Shown piece by piece: positions 34,671 to 43,750 of a stretch of 64,000 bases of DNA. The stretch is from Stieleria maiorica (GTDB lineage: Bacteria; Planctomycetota; Planctomycetia; Pirellulales; Pirellulaceae), in the NCBI RefSeq assembly GCF_008035925.1, contig NZ_CP036264.1, forward strand, positions 1,771,409 to 1,835,408, written 5' to 3'. Under the pieces are notes generated by a model. The model was given only the letters and a program-made list of their open reading frames with translations, made no database searches and was not told the origin of the DNA. The number at the start of each line of letters is the position of its first letter. Position 1 is the stretch's first letter. The translations under genes were made by a program, and so were the position numbers.

Positions 34671-37600
34671 CTACTGCCCGGACGGTTTGATCCAACTGGC
34701 CGGCAGCGTTTGATCTCCTTCGCTTCCAATCATCCCGGCGGGCAACCGGAACGACGACTGATTCACATCGGGCTGTGGCGGCGTGGGCAGCGAGTCCGCG
34801 GGACGTGCCGGGGGCAGCGTCTCGGTTTCGAATCCCTGATTCAGGATCGATTCTCCGGCGGGCCGACCGACGACGGGTTTCTTCTGGTCGGTGATCACGC
34901 CGGGCGGCAACTCGCCGACGACGATTTCACCGTCGATGGTCGGCTGCATGTCGGGGTAGATCGTCGGCCCGATCGCGGGTCCCCACAGGCCATAGCCGCC
35001 GCTCAAGCCGACGTCGCCGTGGGCTTCCACCACGTCGGCCAGACACCAACTCATCCGGCTCGATTCGGTTTGCTTGATGTACTCCAAGTCGTCTTCGCCG
35101 GTGACCAGCATCGGCGTCAACACGACCAACAATTCGTTGCGTCGCTCGGCTTCGAAGTCGTATTTGAACAGGTTGCCCAGGACGGGGATGTTCGACAGGT
35201 ACGGAAGCCGTCGGCTGTTGTTGGCGCGACTCTTCTGAATCAATCCACCCATGATCACCGTCTGACCGCTCATGACCGAAAGCGTCGCTTGGGCGGTCGT
35301 GTCGACGATGTCTTCGATCAATACCGTTCCTCCGGTGCCGTCGGGAACCACGGTGCCGTTTCCTTCGTCGCGGTCCGATCGCGTCACGTCGACATCCATC
35401 AGGATCGTTCCGTCGCTTCCGACACGCGGCCGAATGTTCAGAATCAATCCCACCGTGATGTCTTCGATGTTCTGGGTCACGTTGTTGTTGGTCACGGTGC
35501 TACCGCGGAATCGTGCGATTTGCCGACCGACGTTGATCAGGGCTTCGGAGTTGTCGGCGGTCATCAACTGCGGACGGCTGATGATTTGTGCCCGACCGGC
35601 GTCCTGCAACGTTCGGAACAGCAAACTGACCGACTCGCTTGCGGCGTTGAGCACGAAACCGCCGTAGCCGATCGCGGGGTTGCTCTGTCCGAGCCCGAAG
35701 GTCGACACGGTGGTGGCCGCCAAGTTGCCCTGACCGAAATCATTGGTATCCGGGACGCCGGCGTTGTTGAAATTGAACCCCGGATCACCCGGGCTGATGG
35801 TGTCCGCGAAGGCTCCGGCAGCCTGGCCGCGGCTGAACGCCAGCGAATCCTGCAGGCCGAGCTCTGTCCCGATTTCGAATGCGTCTTCCAATGCGACTTC
35901 GGCCAACATCACCTTGATCAACACCATCGGGCGGCGGCGGTCGAGTCGTTCGATCAGCAATCGGACTTCTTCGTACAGTCGCGGCGAGACGCTCAACAGG
36001 ATGCTGTTAAAGTTCTCTTCGGCGATCGCAACGATGTCACGGTCCAACAGATCGTAGGGTCCCAGACCTTGCTGGTACTGCTGGATCGTGGTTTGCGATT
36101 GCTGGCGTTCGTTGACGTAGTTGGTGATCGCCGCGGCGACCAACACCGCTTCGTTGTGCTTCAGCCAAATCACTTCGGTGATGCGTTCGGCAAAGCCTTC
36201 GCTGTCGAGTCGCAGTAGGATGCTTTCGACGACTTCCAAGTCCGACGACGATCCGCTGGCCACGATGCTGTTGGTGCGGATGTCGGTCGAAAAGCGGAGC
36301 GGCACGAGCGAGCTTTCCGCTGCGGCCGTCGACGAGGGCAGCCCGGCGGCGTTGGCACCACCGATGCTGGTTCCACTGGTCGCCGCATCGGAACCGAACA
36401 GGGTTTCCAACGATACGGTCAATTGAGCCGCATCGCCGTTTTCGATCGTGAACACTTTGACCAGCGAGTCGATGCCGGGGGCTTTGTCCAATTGGCGGAT
36501 CAATTCGGCGATCAGCGGCATGCTGGACGACGGGGCGCGAACGACGATCGAGTTGGAATTGGTTTCCGCGGTGATAGTGGCTCCGGCCAAGATGCCGGAT
36601 TCCACCATCCGTCGTTCGTCGCTGTCGACGGTCAGGATCGACAGGGATGTCGACGGCGCGGTGGCATCACCGGCCGAGGCGACTTCGCCGGTCGCAAACG
36701 CGTCTTGCAGGGTGGTGGCCAGGTCTTCGGCGACCGCGTTGTTGAGCGGAAAGACTCGCAATTCACTCGTCGCCGGCGTCTTCTCCACGTCCAGCTCGTT
36801 GATCAATCGCGTCACCTCGGTCATGTCCCGCGGTGCGGCACTGACGATCAATGAATTGGTGCGGTAATCGGCCGAGACACGCACGCGTGGTCCCAGTCCG
36901 TTGCGAACGTCTTCTTCGATGCCCGGACGGTTGCTGAAGAACGTCAAAATGGCGTCCTGGGCGTCGACGGCCGAGGCGTTCTGCAATCGGAACACCCGCA
37001 GCCGGCTGGCTTCTTCGACGGGCTGGTCGATCTTGCGGATCAATTCTTCCAGCGACGCGATCGCTTCGGCACGGCCGATCAACAGCAACGCGTTGGGGCT
37101 GTCCAGCGATGTGATGCTGACATCACCTTGACGCGTCGACAGGACGTCGTCGTACAGCTGGGTCAGCAATTCGGCGACCGCATTGGCGTCGGCGTGCTGA
37201 AGCGCGACGACTTTGGAATCGGGCTGGGTCAGTTGTGCTTTGGATTCGATCTCCTTGATCAATTCCATCACCCGCTGGACGTCGCGGGTTGCACCTTTGA
37301 CGATGATCTGTCCCAGTTCGGGAACGTATTCGATTTGCACATCGCCCAGCGGGCCGGCGCCTTCCGTGCCGGCGGATGGTCCGTCTTGCGGGCCAGCGGT
37401 ATCGGGCGTGCTGCCTTGATCGGCTTGCATCACCGCGTTGCGGAAAACGCTGGTACCGGGTTGGGGCATGTCATCGCCACGCAGTGCACGCAACAATCGC
37501 ATCGTGCGTTGCACCGGTGCCATGTCCGCCTTTTGCAAGCGGTGCACTTGGGTGACGTCGTCGTAACGATTGGGCACTCGGTCCAAGGCGCTGATCATTT

Positions 37601-38480
37601 TTTCCCAGCCGGGGATCGCGGGATCGGGGGCTCGGACGGTGACTTGGTTTTGCCGGCGGTCCACTTCGACCAACGTCCCTTGCATCGGCGGGACGTTCAT
37701 CTGGAACGTGACCTGGTTGCCGTTGTTGCGGGTCGTCATCGGAACGTCTTGACCGGCGGCCTGTTTCAAGTCGCGTTCGAACTCGCGCCAGGAAATGTTC
37801 TGCAGCCGCACGCTGATCGGGCCGGCCGAAACCGAAGACGCTTGGCGGACCGCACCGGCGACCAGCGACTTGACTTGCGATGCGATCACCGCCTGGTCCT
37901 TGGCCGGCGCCATCACCACCAATTGGCTGTTGGCCGGGTCGGGCGAAATCGTGATTCCCGGCAGGTCCTGGTAGCGAAGGCTGAGCGCCGTTGCGATCGC
38001 ATCGGCATGGATCGACGGGACCGCCAGTTTTCGCAATTGCGGAGAATCAGCGACCGCCGATGCCGGCGTTGTTGCGGCAACCGTACGAACGTGCCCTTGG
38101 GGCGACACTCCGGTATTGGCTTGCATGTATCGATGGTAGGCCTCGGCGTTCATCGACGGCATTCGCGACGGCCCACTGCCGGGGGCGACCTGCGATGGAC
38201 GGGTGTGCGGCGTTTGAGCACACGCGGTCGACACGGCAATCGCCGCGACAAGCTTTACGCTTAACGCTCGCCTGAGACCGGCAGCGACTGGGGAGACAAT
38301 GGTTTTCAAACGGTGCACGGGCAACACCTTTAGGCGTACAGGGTCAACAACAGACAGAACGGAGCTCCGAGAGCGCTTCCTCCGCTCATCCCTGGTGATC
38401 GTCTCCCCCGTTGCATCCCCTACAGTCAAACTGACCGCGATACTGGTACCGGATCGTTCCATCAGGCATGATTGCCACAA
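34671..38480 (-). CDS. gspD: Large type II secretion system secretin
   Basis: Up to 1269 residues from ATG 38480; the real start may be GTG 38318, which has aaaggtg upstream and leads to a hydrophobic signal (LVAAIAVSTACA). Several successive N-domains share the secretin KH-like pattern (IEYVPELGQIIVKGATRDVQ, NALLLIGRAEAIASLEELI, RTNSLIVSAAPRDMTEV), then the C-terminal secretin barrel with RPQLMTADNSEALINVGRQI and the closing VPVLGNLFKYDFEAERRNEL. It is about twice the size of typical GspD owing to extra N-domains. Forms the outer-membrane channel. No gsp operon surrounds it; a GspE-like ATPase is at 1818-3794. Confidence 0.93.
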   Translation of the reverse strand: MWQSCLMERSGTSIAVSLTVGDATGETITRDERRKRSRSSVLSVVDPVRLKVLPVHRLKTIVSPVAAGLRRALSVKLVAAIAVSTACAQTPHTRPSQVAPGSGPSRMPSMNAEAYHRYMQANTGVSPQGHVRTVAATTPASAVADSPQLRKLAVPSIHADAIATALSLRYQDLPGITISPDPANSQLVVMAPAKDQAVIASQVKSLVAGAVRQASSVSAGPISVRLQNISWREFERDLKQAAGQDVPMTTRNNGNQVTFQMNVPPMQGTLVEVDRRQNQVTVRAPDPAIPGWEKMISALDRVPNRYDDVTQVHRLQKADMAPVQRTMRLLRALRGDDMPQPGTSVFRNAVMQADQGSTPDTAGPQDGPSAGTEGAGPLGDVQIEYVPELGQIIVKGATRDVQRVMELIKEIESKAQLTQPDSKVVALQHADANAVAELLTQLYDDVLSTRQGDVSITSLDSPNALLLIGRAEAIASLEELIRKIDQPVEEASRLRVFRLQNASAVDAQDAILTFFSNRPGIEEDVRNGLGPRVRVSADYRTNSLIVSAAPRDMTEVTRLINELDVEKTPATSELRVFPLNNAVAEDLATTLQDAFATGEVASAGDATAPSTSLSILTVDSDERRMVESGILAGATITAETNSNSIVVRAPSSSMPLIAELIRQLDKAPGIDSLVKVFTIENGDAAQLTVSLETLFGSDAATSGTSIGGANAAGLPSSTAAAESSLVPLRFSTDIRTNSIVASGSSSDLEVVESILLRLDSEGFAERITEVIWLKHNEAVLVAAAITNYVNERQQSQTTIQQYQQGLGPYDLLDRDIVAIAEENFNSILLSVSPRLYEEVRLLIERLDRRRPMVLIKVMLAEVALEDAFEIGTELGLQDSLAFSRGQAAGAFADTISPGDPGFNFNNAGVPDTNDFGQGNLAATTVSTFGLGQSNPAIGYGGFVLNAASESVSLLFRTLQDAGRAQIISRPQLMTADNSEALINVGRQIARFRGSTVTNNNVTQNIEDITVGLILNIRPRVGSDGTILMDVDVTRSDRDEGNGTVVPDGTGGTVLIEDIVDTTAQATLSVMSGQTVIMGGLIQKSRANNSRRLPYLSNIPVLGNLFKYDFEAERRNELLVVLTPMLVTGEDDLEYIKQTESSRMSWCLADVVEAHGDVGLSGGYGLWGPAIGPTIYPDMQPTIDGEIVVGELPPGVITDQKKPVVGRPAGESILNQGFETETLPPARPADSLPTPPQPDVNQSSFRLPAGMIGSEGDQTLPASWIKPSGQ

Positions 38481-38593
38481 CGAGTAACGAACCCAAAGTT
38501 TCGGTAAACCAGGGAAGATGTACCGATCCGGTAGATAATGCGCCGGTTGGAATTCTGCCCGATTCGTCCATTCAGCGTCCTTGGCGGAGCAAC

Positions 38594-39844
38594 ATGATCA
38601 CTCTTGGCGGCCAAATCCTGCAGTCCGAACCTGAGGGATACGCGACGATCCGGCCGGGAGTCGTGGAAATCGCCGAGGGCCGAATCGTCGGCGTGGAGTT
38701 TGGCCAAGTGTCCAACCGGGTCGATCACGGTGGTCCCGACGCACTGATTTGCCCCGGATTCATCGACACCCACCTGCATCTCCCCCAATTTGACTCGATC
38801 GGGGCCGCCGGAATGCGGCTGCTGCCCTGGTTAAAAGACGTGATTTTCCCGGCCGAACAACGCTGGAACGATCTCGATTTTGCCAAGTCGATGATCGATC
38901 GCGTCGCAAGGCAGTGCCTTGGGGTGGGAACGACCGGCGTTTGCGCCTATGCCACCGTCAACCATGAAGCCACGATCGCTGCGTTGACGGCGTTTCGCGA
39001 CATCGGTTTTCGCGGCGTGATCGGGCAGGTGATGATGGATCGGGACGCGCCGCCGCCGCTACTGCGTCCGAGAGGGCAATTGATCGACGAGGTGTCACGG
39101 ACGCTGGATCAATTTCCGCCCGACAGGCCAATGGCCGCGGCGGTCACGCCGCGATTCGCACTTTCCTGCAGCGAGGCGTTGCTGGAGGATGCGGGGCGGT
39201 TGGCCGCATCCTATGACGCGATCGTCCAGACTCATTTGGCCGAAACGGTGGCCGAATGTGACGCGGTCGGCAAACGGTTCGGCGGCCGAGACTACGTTAA
39301 TGTTTATGCCTGTGCCGCACTGCTGACGCCGCGCAGCATCCTCGGGCACGGCATCCATTTAGATTCGCAGTCCCAAGACCGACTGGCACGCTGCGGCAGC
39401 ATCATCGCTCATTGCCCGACGGCGAATTCCTTTCTCGGCAGCGGGACGATGAATCGTCACTCACATCTTTCCCACGGGATCCCGTTGACGCTCGGCAGCG
39501 ACATCGGGGCGGGATTTGAACGCAGCATGGTCCGCGTCGGACGGGCGATGATCGAAGCGGCGATGCGGATCTCGCTGGCCGCGGGGCACGGGGTTGATGA
39601 TCAGGTGCGAATCCCGTCGGCCGCCGAAGCCTGGCACCAAATCACCGCTGGAAACGCCGCCGCACTGCGGTGGAACGACGTGGGCCGCATCGCCGTGGAT
39701 CAGCGTGCCGATCTGTTGGTCATCCGGCCCGATATCGCGTGGTTGGATTCACGCCAGCCACTGGCGACGTTGATGTTTGCTTGGGATGATCGTTGGATCG
39801 AAACGACGATCTTGGAAGGACGCGTTCGATTTTGTTCGGCATAG
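38594..39844 (+). CDS. Amidohydrolase, guanine deaminase-like
   Basis: 416 residues from ATG 38594 (MITLGGQILQSEPEGY); an open upstream extension to 38468 has no family match. Metal motifs of the ATZ/TRZ amidohydrolases: PGFIDTHLHLPQ, VQTHLAET, GHGIHL, HCPTANSFLGSG and SDIGAG. The PGFxDTHxHxPQ form is characteristic of guanine deaminase (guanine to xanthine and ammonia), giving that preferred call; another aminohydrolase remains possible. Divergent from the secretin gene with about 113 bp between them (275 bp if the later secretin start is right). Confidence 0.82.
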   Translation: MITLGGQILQSEPEGYATIRPGVVEIAEGRIVGVEFGQVSNRVDHGGPDALICPGFIDTHLHLPQFDSIGAAGMRLLPWLKDVIFPAEQRWNDLDFAKSMIDRVARQCLGVGTTGVCAYATVNHEATIAALTAFRDIGFRGVIGQVMMDRDAPPPLLRPRGQLIDEVSRTLDQFPPDRPMAAAVTPRFALSCSEALLEDAGRLAASYDAIVQTHLAETVAECDAVGKRFGGRDYVNVYACAALLTPRSILGHGIHLDSQSQDRLARCGSIIAHCPTANSFLGSGTMNRHSHLSHGIPLTLGSDIGAGFERSMVRVGRAMIEAAMRISLAAGHGVDDQVRIPSAAEAWHQITAGNAAALRWNDVGRIAVDQRADLLVIRPDIAWLDSRQPLATLMFAWDDRWIETTILEGRVRFCSA

Positions 39845-39855
39845 GGCGTCTTACC

Positions 39856-39923
39856 GTACGATGGCCCTTCCGGGCCGTCGTCCGCGGGACCCCGGACGCG
39901 ACGACCTAGAAAGGACGTCGTAC
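39856..39923. repeat. Dispersed 66-68-bp inverted-repeat element, copy 2
   Basis: Starts gtacgatggcccttccgggc, ends aaaggacgtcgtac; nearly identical to 21366-21431. Lies 12 bp after the deaminase stop and 38 bp before the DNA polymerase IV start. Confidence 0.85.
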
Positions 39924-39961
39924 AACGATTCCTTGTCCGCACCTCCTTCATCGGTCAGATC

Positions 39962-41137
39962 ATGATCTTGCACATCGACATGGACGCGTTTTATGCGTCG
40001 ATCGAACAACGCGATCATCCGGAATTGAAAGGTCAGCCGGTAGTCGTCGGGGGTAGCAAGACAGGGCGCGGCGTCGTCGCGGCGGCCAGCTATGAAGCGC
40101 GTCAGTACGGAATTCACAGTGCGATGCCGGGCCGACGGGCCGCCCAGCTCTGTCCGCACGCCGTGTTCGTTCGGGGGCGTCTGGATCATTACGCCGACGT
40201 AGGACGACAGGTGCGTGAGATTTTTGGGCGGTTCACACCGATCATCCAGCCCTTGTCGCTGGACGAAGCGTTCCTGGATGTCGCCGGTACGGAGCGGTTG
40301 CATGGCGATGCCGAAACGATCGGACGGAGCATCAAAGACGCGATCGAAACTGAATTGCACCTGACCGCCAGCGTCGGCATCGCTCCCAGGAAGTTTGTCG
40401 CAAAAATTGCCAGCGACTTGGACAAACCCAACGGCTTTGTCGTGGTCAAGGAATCAGAACTGACGTCGTTTTTGGATCCGCTTCCGGTCGAAAAACTTTG
40501 GGGCGTCGGCTCGGTCGCACTGCGGCGACTGCATCGCCTGGGGTTAAAAACGATTCGCGACGTCCGACACTACGATCGCGAGTTGTTGGTATCCAAGCTG
40601 GGCGATTGGGGGCACCACCTTTGGAAACTGGCCAACGGGATCGATTCGCGAGGCGTGGTCCCGGACCGAAGCGCCAAGCAAATCAGTCATGAACGCACCT
40701 TTTCGGACGACCAGAGCGATGCCGAACTGTTACACGGCGTAGTTTGTTTTCTCTGTGAACAGACGGCGATGCGGCTGCGTCGCAGCCAGCGAATGACGTC
40801 CACGATCACGTTGAAGTATCGACGCGAGGACTTCAAGACATTCACCAAATCGCGCACCTTGCCGGCGCCGACCGACCAGACCGGGAAAGTCATCCAGGTC
40901 GCGGTGGAGCTGTTGGAGGAAATGCGGCGGAACGAACCGCGAGCGGTGCGGTTGTTGGGCGTTTCACTCGGATCCCTGGTCGGCTCGGATCGCCCGGTGC
41001 AGTTGTCGTTGTTCGATGATCCGCAGCAACAGCAAGCCGAGCGCAAGGTCGATCAGGTCGTCGATCAGCTGTCCCAAAAGCTGGGCGCCAAGACGGTGTA
41101 CCGGGCGGCCAGTCATCGTTGGCGGCATCGCCAATGA
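39962..41137 (+). CDS. dinB: DNA polymerase IV (Y-family)
   Basis: 391 residues, in the range of DinB proteins. Catalytic blocks LHIDMDAFYASIEQR at the N-terminus, VVAAASYEARQYGI, SLDEAFLDVAG with the second acidic pair, and the helix-hairpin-helix WGVGSVALRRLHRLGLKTI. The little-finger domain follows, and a C-terminal VQLSLFDDP resembles the beta-clamp-binding (QLSLF) motif. Error-prone translesion synthesis. Convergent with the LuxR regulator, with a shared bidirectional terminator at 41151-41186. No LexA-type box recognised upstream. Confidence 0.95.
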   Translation: MILHIDMDAFYASIEQRDHPELKGQPVVVGGSKTGRGVVAAASYEARQYGIHSAMPGRRAAQLCPHAVFVRGRLDHYADVGRQVREIFGRFTPIIQPLSLDEAFLDVAGTERLHGDAETIGRSIKDAIETELHLTASVGIAPRKFVAKIASDLDKPNGFVVVKESELTSFLDPLPVEKLWGVGSVALRRLHRLGLKTIRDVRHYDRELLVSKLGDWGHHLWKLANGIDSRGVVPDRSAKQISHERTFSDDQSDAELLHGVVCFLCEQTAMRLRRSQRMTSTITLKYRREDFKTFTKSRTLPAPTDQTGKVIQVAVELLEEMRRNEPRAVRLLGVSLGSLVGSDRPVQLSLFDDPQQQQAERKVDQVVDQLSQKLGAKTVYRAASHRWRHRQ

Positions 41138-41150
41138 TGGATCAATAAAA

Positions 41151-41186
41151 AAACGGCCGTCTTTCAACAGGCAAAGACGGCCGTTT
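41151..41186. terminator. Bidirectional intrinsic terminator
   Basis: Perfect 14-bp stem aaacggccgtcttt (41151-41164) and aaagacggccgttt (41173-41186), 8-nt loop caacaggc. On the minus strand the stem is followed by a T-run (reverse complement of aataaaa), fitting termination of the regulator; the plus strand has a weaker tail. Lies between convergent dinB and the LuxR gene. Confidence 0.9.
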
Positions 41187-41210
41187 GGGTGCAGTGATTT
41201 GACGTTCCAG

Positions 41211-41843
41211 TCAAACCAGGTTCTTTCGCACGGCCCAGACAGCCGCTTGCGTGCGGTCGGTCACGCCGATCTTACGCAAGATGTGCTGGACATGTTCCTT
41301 GACCGTTTCGTAGCTGATGCCCAGCATCTTGGCGATTTCTTTGTTGGTCAGACCTTGGGCCATCTGACGCAACACTTCGCTTTCGCGATGGGTCAACGGC
41401 ACGTCCAATTCTTGGCTCAATCGCGGCGTGGCCAATGCACCGGTGACGCGACGCAATTCTTCGCGGGTCCAAGCCGATTCGCCGCTTGCCGCTGTGTTCA
41501 GGGCGTCGATCAATCGCTCACGCGGAGCGGATTTGAGGACGTAACCGGCTGCTCCCAGAGCCACCGCGCGGGCGATGTAGGTCGGATTGTCATAGGCCGA
41601 GTAGAGCACGATCGGCAGATCGGGATGGTCCAGCTTCAAACGTCCCAGCGTGTTCAGTCCGTCGCCGCCGTCCATTCGGATGTCCATCAAAACACAATCG
41701 GGCACCGAACGCTCCACTGCTGCCAGGGCTTCTGCCGCATTGCAGGCTTCTTCGGCGACCACCAGATCCGTTCCTTCCAGCATCGCTTTCAGGCCCATCC
41801 GGATGACCAAATGATCGTCGACTACTAATAGATTCTTACTCAT
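41211..41843 (-). CDS. NarL/FixJ (LuxR-HTH) response regulator
   Basis: 210 residues. Receiver 1-120 with phosphoacceptor D54 in CVLMDIRMDGGDG, acidic pocket DD and conserved Lys in GYVLKSAP. C-terminal LuxR-type helix-turn-helix: LTHRESEVLRQMAQGLTNKE then ISYETVKEHVQHILRKIG. Binds DNA as a dimer once phosphorylated; no histidine kinase gene adjoins it. One of few genes here with a canonical ribosome binding site (aaggag, 41849-41854, 5 nt before the ATG), implying strong expression. Confidence 0.93.
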   Translation of the reverse strand: MSKNLLVVDDHLVIRMGLKAMLEGTDLVVAEEACNAAEALAAVERSVPDCVLMDIRMDGGDGLNTLGRLKLDHPDLPIVLYSAYDNPTYIARAVALGAAGYVLKSAPRERLIDALNTAASGESAWTREELRRVTGALATPRLSQELDVPLTHRESEVLRQMAQGLTNKEIAKMLGISYETVKEHVQHILRKIGVTDRTQAAVWAVRKNLV

Positions 41844-42559
41844 AGAATCTCCTTGCTTGTTACCAGGGGTTGGATTTTCTGTGCCCCGCTAACACTACCC
41901 ACCTCACAATGGGGGCTTACAGCTGGCGGGGTAAGAAATGTGAAAATAAAACTCTTCGGTGCTCAGGTTGTCGTCCAACCACACCACTCTTGACGTCCTA
42001 CTGCCCGACACCTCCGTTAAGCGGCGCGTTAGGCAGCGTGTAGACCACATGGCATCGTGCCACACCGTTCGCCTTCCTCTGTTCCTCGAAAGGATCTCAT
42101 CGTCAGAACTACAATGTCGGCGTGAAGCCATTCTCCGCCCCACACCTCCTGACTGGATATCAATCCACTTAGGGAGTGTTTTGCTATGAAATTCCGGGTG
42201 TCGCAGAGTATGACGGAAATCTCCGGCGTGAGACAGGTACGCTCACTACGTTTGGACGGCCTTGTCACACCCATGGAGGGAGATCTTGATCGACCATTGT
42301 CACCCAAGTACCCAGAAATCACTGTCTTTCCGCTTTTTTCTCGAAATCTTATTACTAAAAGGAATGCTACTGGTGAACTGTGCCCGCCTTAAGGCCCTTT
42401 AATGGTAGGTTGGCGGACACTGAGACACCTCTCAAGTGGCCCCGCCGTTAGTCGGACACTCTATTCTACGGGTGGCATGCTCGAATTCCCAATCGAAATC
42501 GTTCTCGAACGCGCCTTTTGCGGGTATTACTCCCCCCCTGTCACCTTCCCACAACCTGT
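41844..42559. other. Long unassigned, compositionally atypical gap
   Basis: 716 bp between a strongly initiated regulator gene and the YdcF-like gene. Base composition is more AT-rich than its surroundings and no frame matches a known protein. One plus-strand frame, 42186-42392 (68 codons, MKFRVSQSMTEISGV), is preceded by gggag at 42171-42175, but uses codons rare in this genome. A lone gttaggc word at 42028-42034 has no partner. Could be a decayed insertion or untranslated regulatory sequence of both neighbours. Confidence 0.45.
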
Positions 42560-43513
42560 TTACCTGCCTACAACCCATGCGAGCTGCTCCTTGAACGCGA
42601 TCGCAAACGACCGGCCCGCCCCGGCCGACGGGATCAGATCGCGTGGCGAGAGTCTGGCGATCGGTCGTCCGTTGAAGTTGCATCCCAAGGGGGTGAACTC
42701 CAATCCGCGTTTTTCCGCCAGTCGCATTGCCCTGGACAGGTGGACTGCCGAAGTGACCAACCCGACCGAAACCCCTCCGCGGGAGGCCCCATTCGGTTTC
42801 TCGCGATTTGGACCTACGAGCTGCAGCCATGTGCCCGGGGGGGCCTCGAAAAAGGACTTCAAATAAATCATCTCCGCATCGGTGTTGACACCAGGTACTT
42901 CAAAAATGACCTGATCGGGCACGCCGACCGATGTCAACAGCTCGCGGCCGATCCGCGACGGATCTCGGTAGTCCTCGGTACCCGTTCCGGTACAGATCAG
43001 CGTTTTTGTTTTTCCCGCGTGCCAGAGTTGGGCGGCCAGTAGCAATCGTTGGCCGTCGTGGCCGAGTTGCGGGACGTCGAATCGATTGTCGTGGGCGAAC
43101 CCGCCGAGCAAGACCACGGCATCGAGCGGCTGTACAAGCTGGCTGGCCGGATCTGCCGCCGCGGGGTACTCCAGTGATCGTAGCAAACGACCGGCGACCC
43201 GGCCGTTGAACGCGAGTCCGAAGGTCAACCAGGCGACCGTGAGGATGATTGTCAGCGGCCCGCACTTCCGCAGACCACTGGCAATGGCGGCGGCCAATAG
43301 AGACAACCAGATCATGGCAACAGGCATGACCAAACTGGTCGCCGTGCGTTCGGCCGGAGACCGCCCGCTTTGAATCCCCGCCCAGGTGACCAGCACGACG
43401 GCCAGCACACCCGCCCCGAGGGCGCCGATCATGATCGCTCGGAACCAGCCGATCGGACGCGCGAGCGCATCGTGCGCGTTAGGTGCGGCGGCTGCTTCCT
43501 GATCAGGGCCCAT
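42560..43513 (-). CDS. YdcF/SanA/ElyC-like (DUF218) membrane protein
   Basis: 317 residues. N-terminal third contains three hydrophobic helices (about 22-45, 60-80, 86-106); the rest is a DUF218 domain with LDAVVLLGGFAHDNRF, ICTGTGTEDYRDPS and SAVHLSRAMRLAEKRG, the acidic/His pattern of ElyC/SanA. These proteins affect envelope integrity and cell-wall carrier metabolism in enterobacteria; the reaction is not established. Divergent from the large SGNH-cytochrome gene at 43751, sharing a 237-bp AT-richer promoter region. Confidence 0.85.
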   Translation of the reverse strand: MGPDQEAAAAPNAHDALARPIGWFRAIMIGALGAGVLAVVLVTWAGIQSGRSPAERTATSLVMPVAMIWLSLLAAAIASGLRKCGPLTIILTVAWLTFGLAFNGRVAGRLLRSLEYPAAADPASQLVQPLDAVVLLGGFAHDNRFDVPQLGHDGQRLLLAAQLWHAGKTKTLICTGTGTEDYRDPSRIGRELLTSVGVPDQVIFEVPGVNTDAEMIYLKSFFEAPPGTWLQLVGPNREKPNGASRGGVSVGLVTSAVHLSRAMRLAEKRGLEFTPLGCNFNGRPIARLSPRDLIPSAGAGRSFAIAFKEQLAWVVGR

Positions 43514-43750
43514 GAATGAATGACTTTCCTTGGTGCTGTTTTTGACGTTGGTGGTGAGCGTTGTGGGGACGACGCGTGGCGTGATCGGTAATCGCCGAAA
43601 GCATAGCTGCTTCCTAATGCGAACGAGGAGAAAAAAAGAAGTAATCGGAAGCGGCCGGTTATATTGGGGGGAAGCGAAACATCGGCTCCGCGTCTATGTT
43701 GCTTCACCCCACCTGTAATTCGTCCAAGACATTCCTATCTCAGGGACCCC

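Noticed and set aside
42021-42040. Integron attC-like core (gcgttaggc)
   Set aside because: The 7-bp core fits, but I found no matching upstream core and no complementary L sites within 60-150 bp, so no fold like an attC.
42402-42866. 154-codon plus-strand frame
   Set aside because: Overlaps the conserved C-terminal part of the YdcF-like gene on the other strand; no start site.
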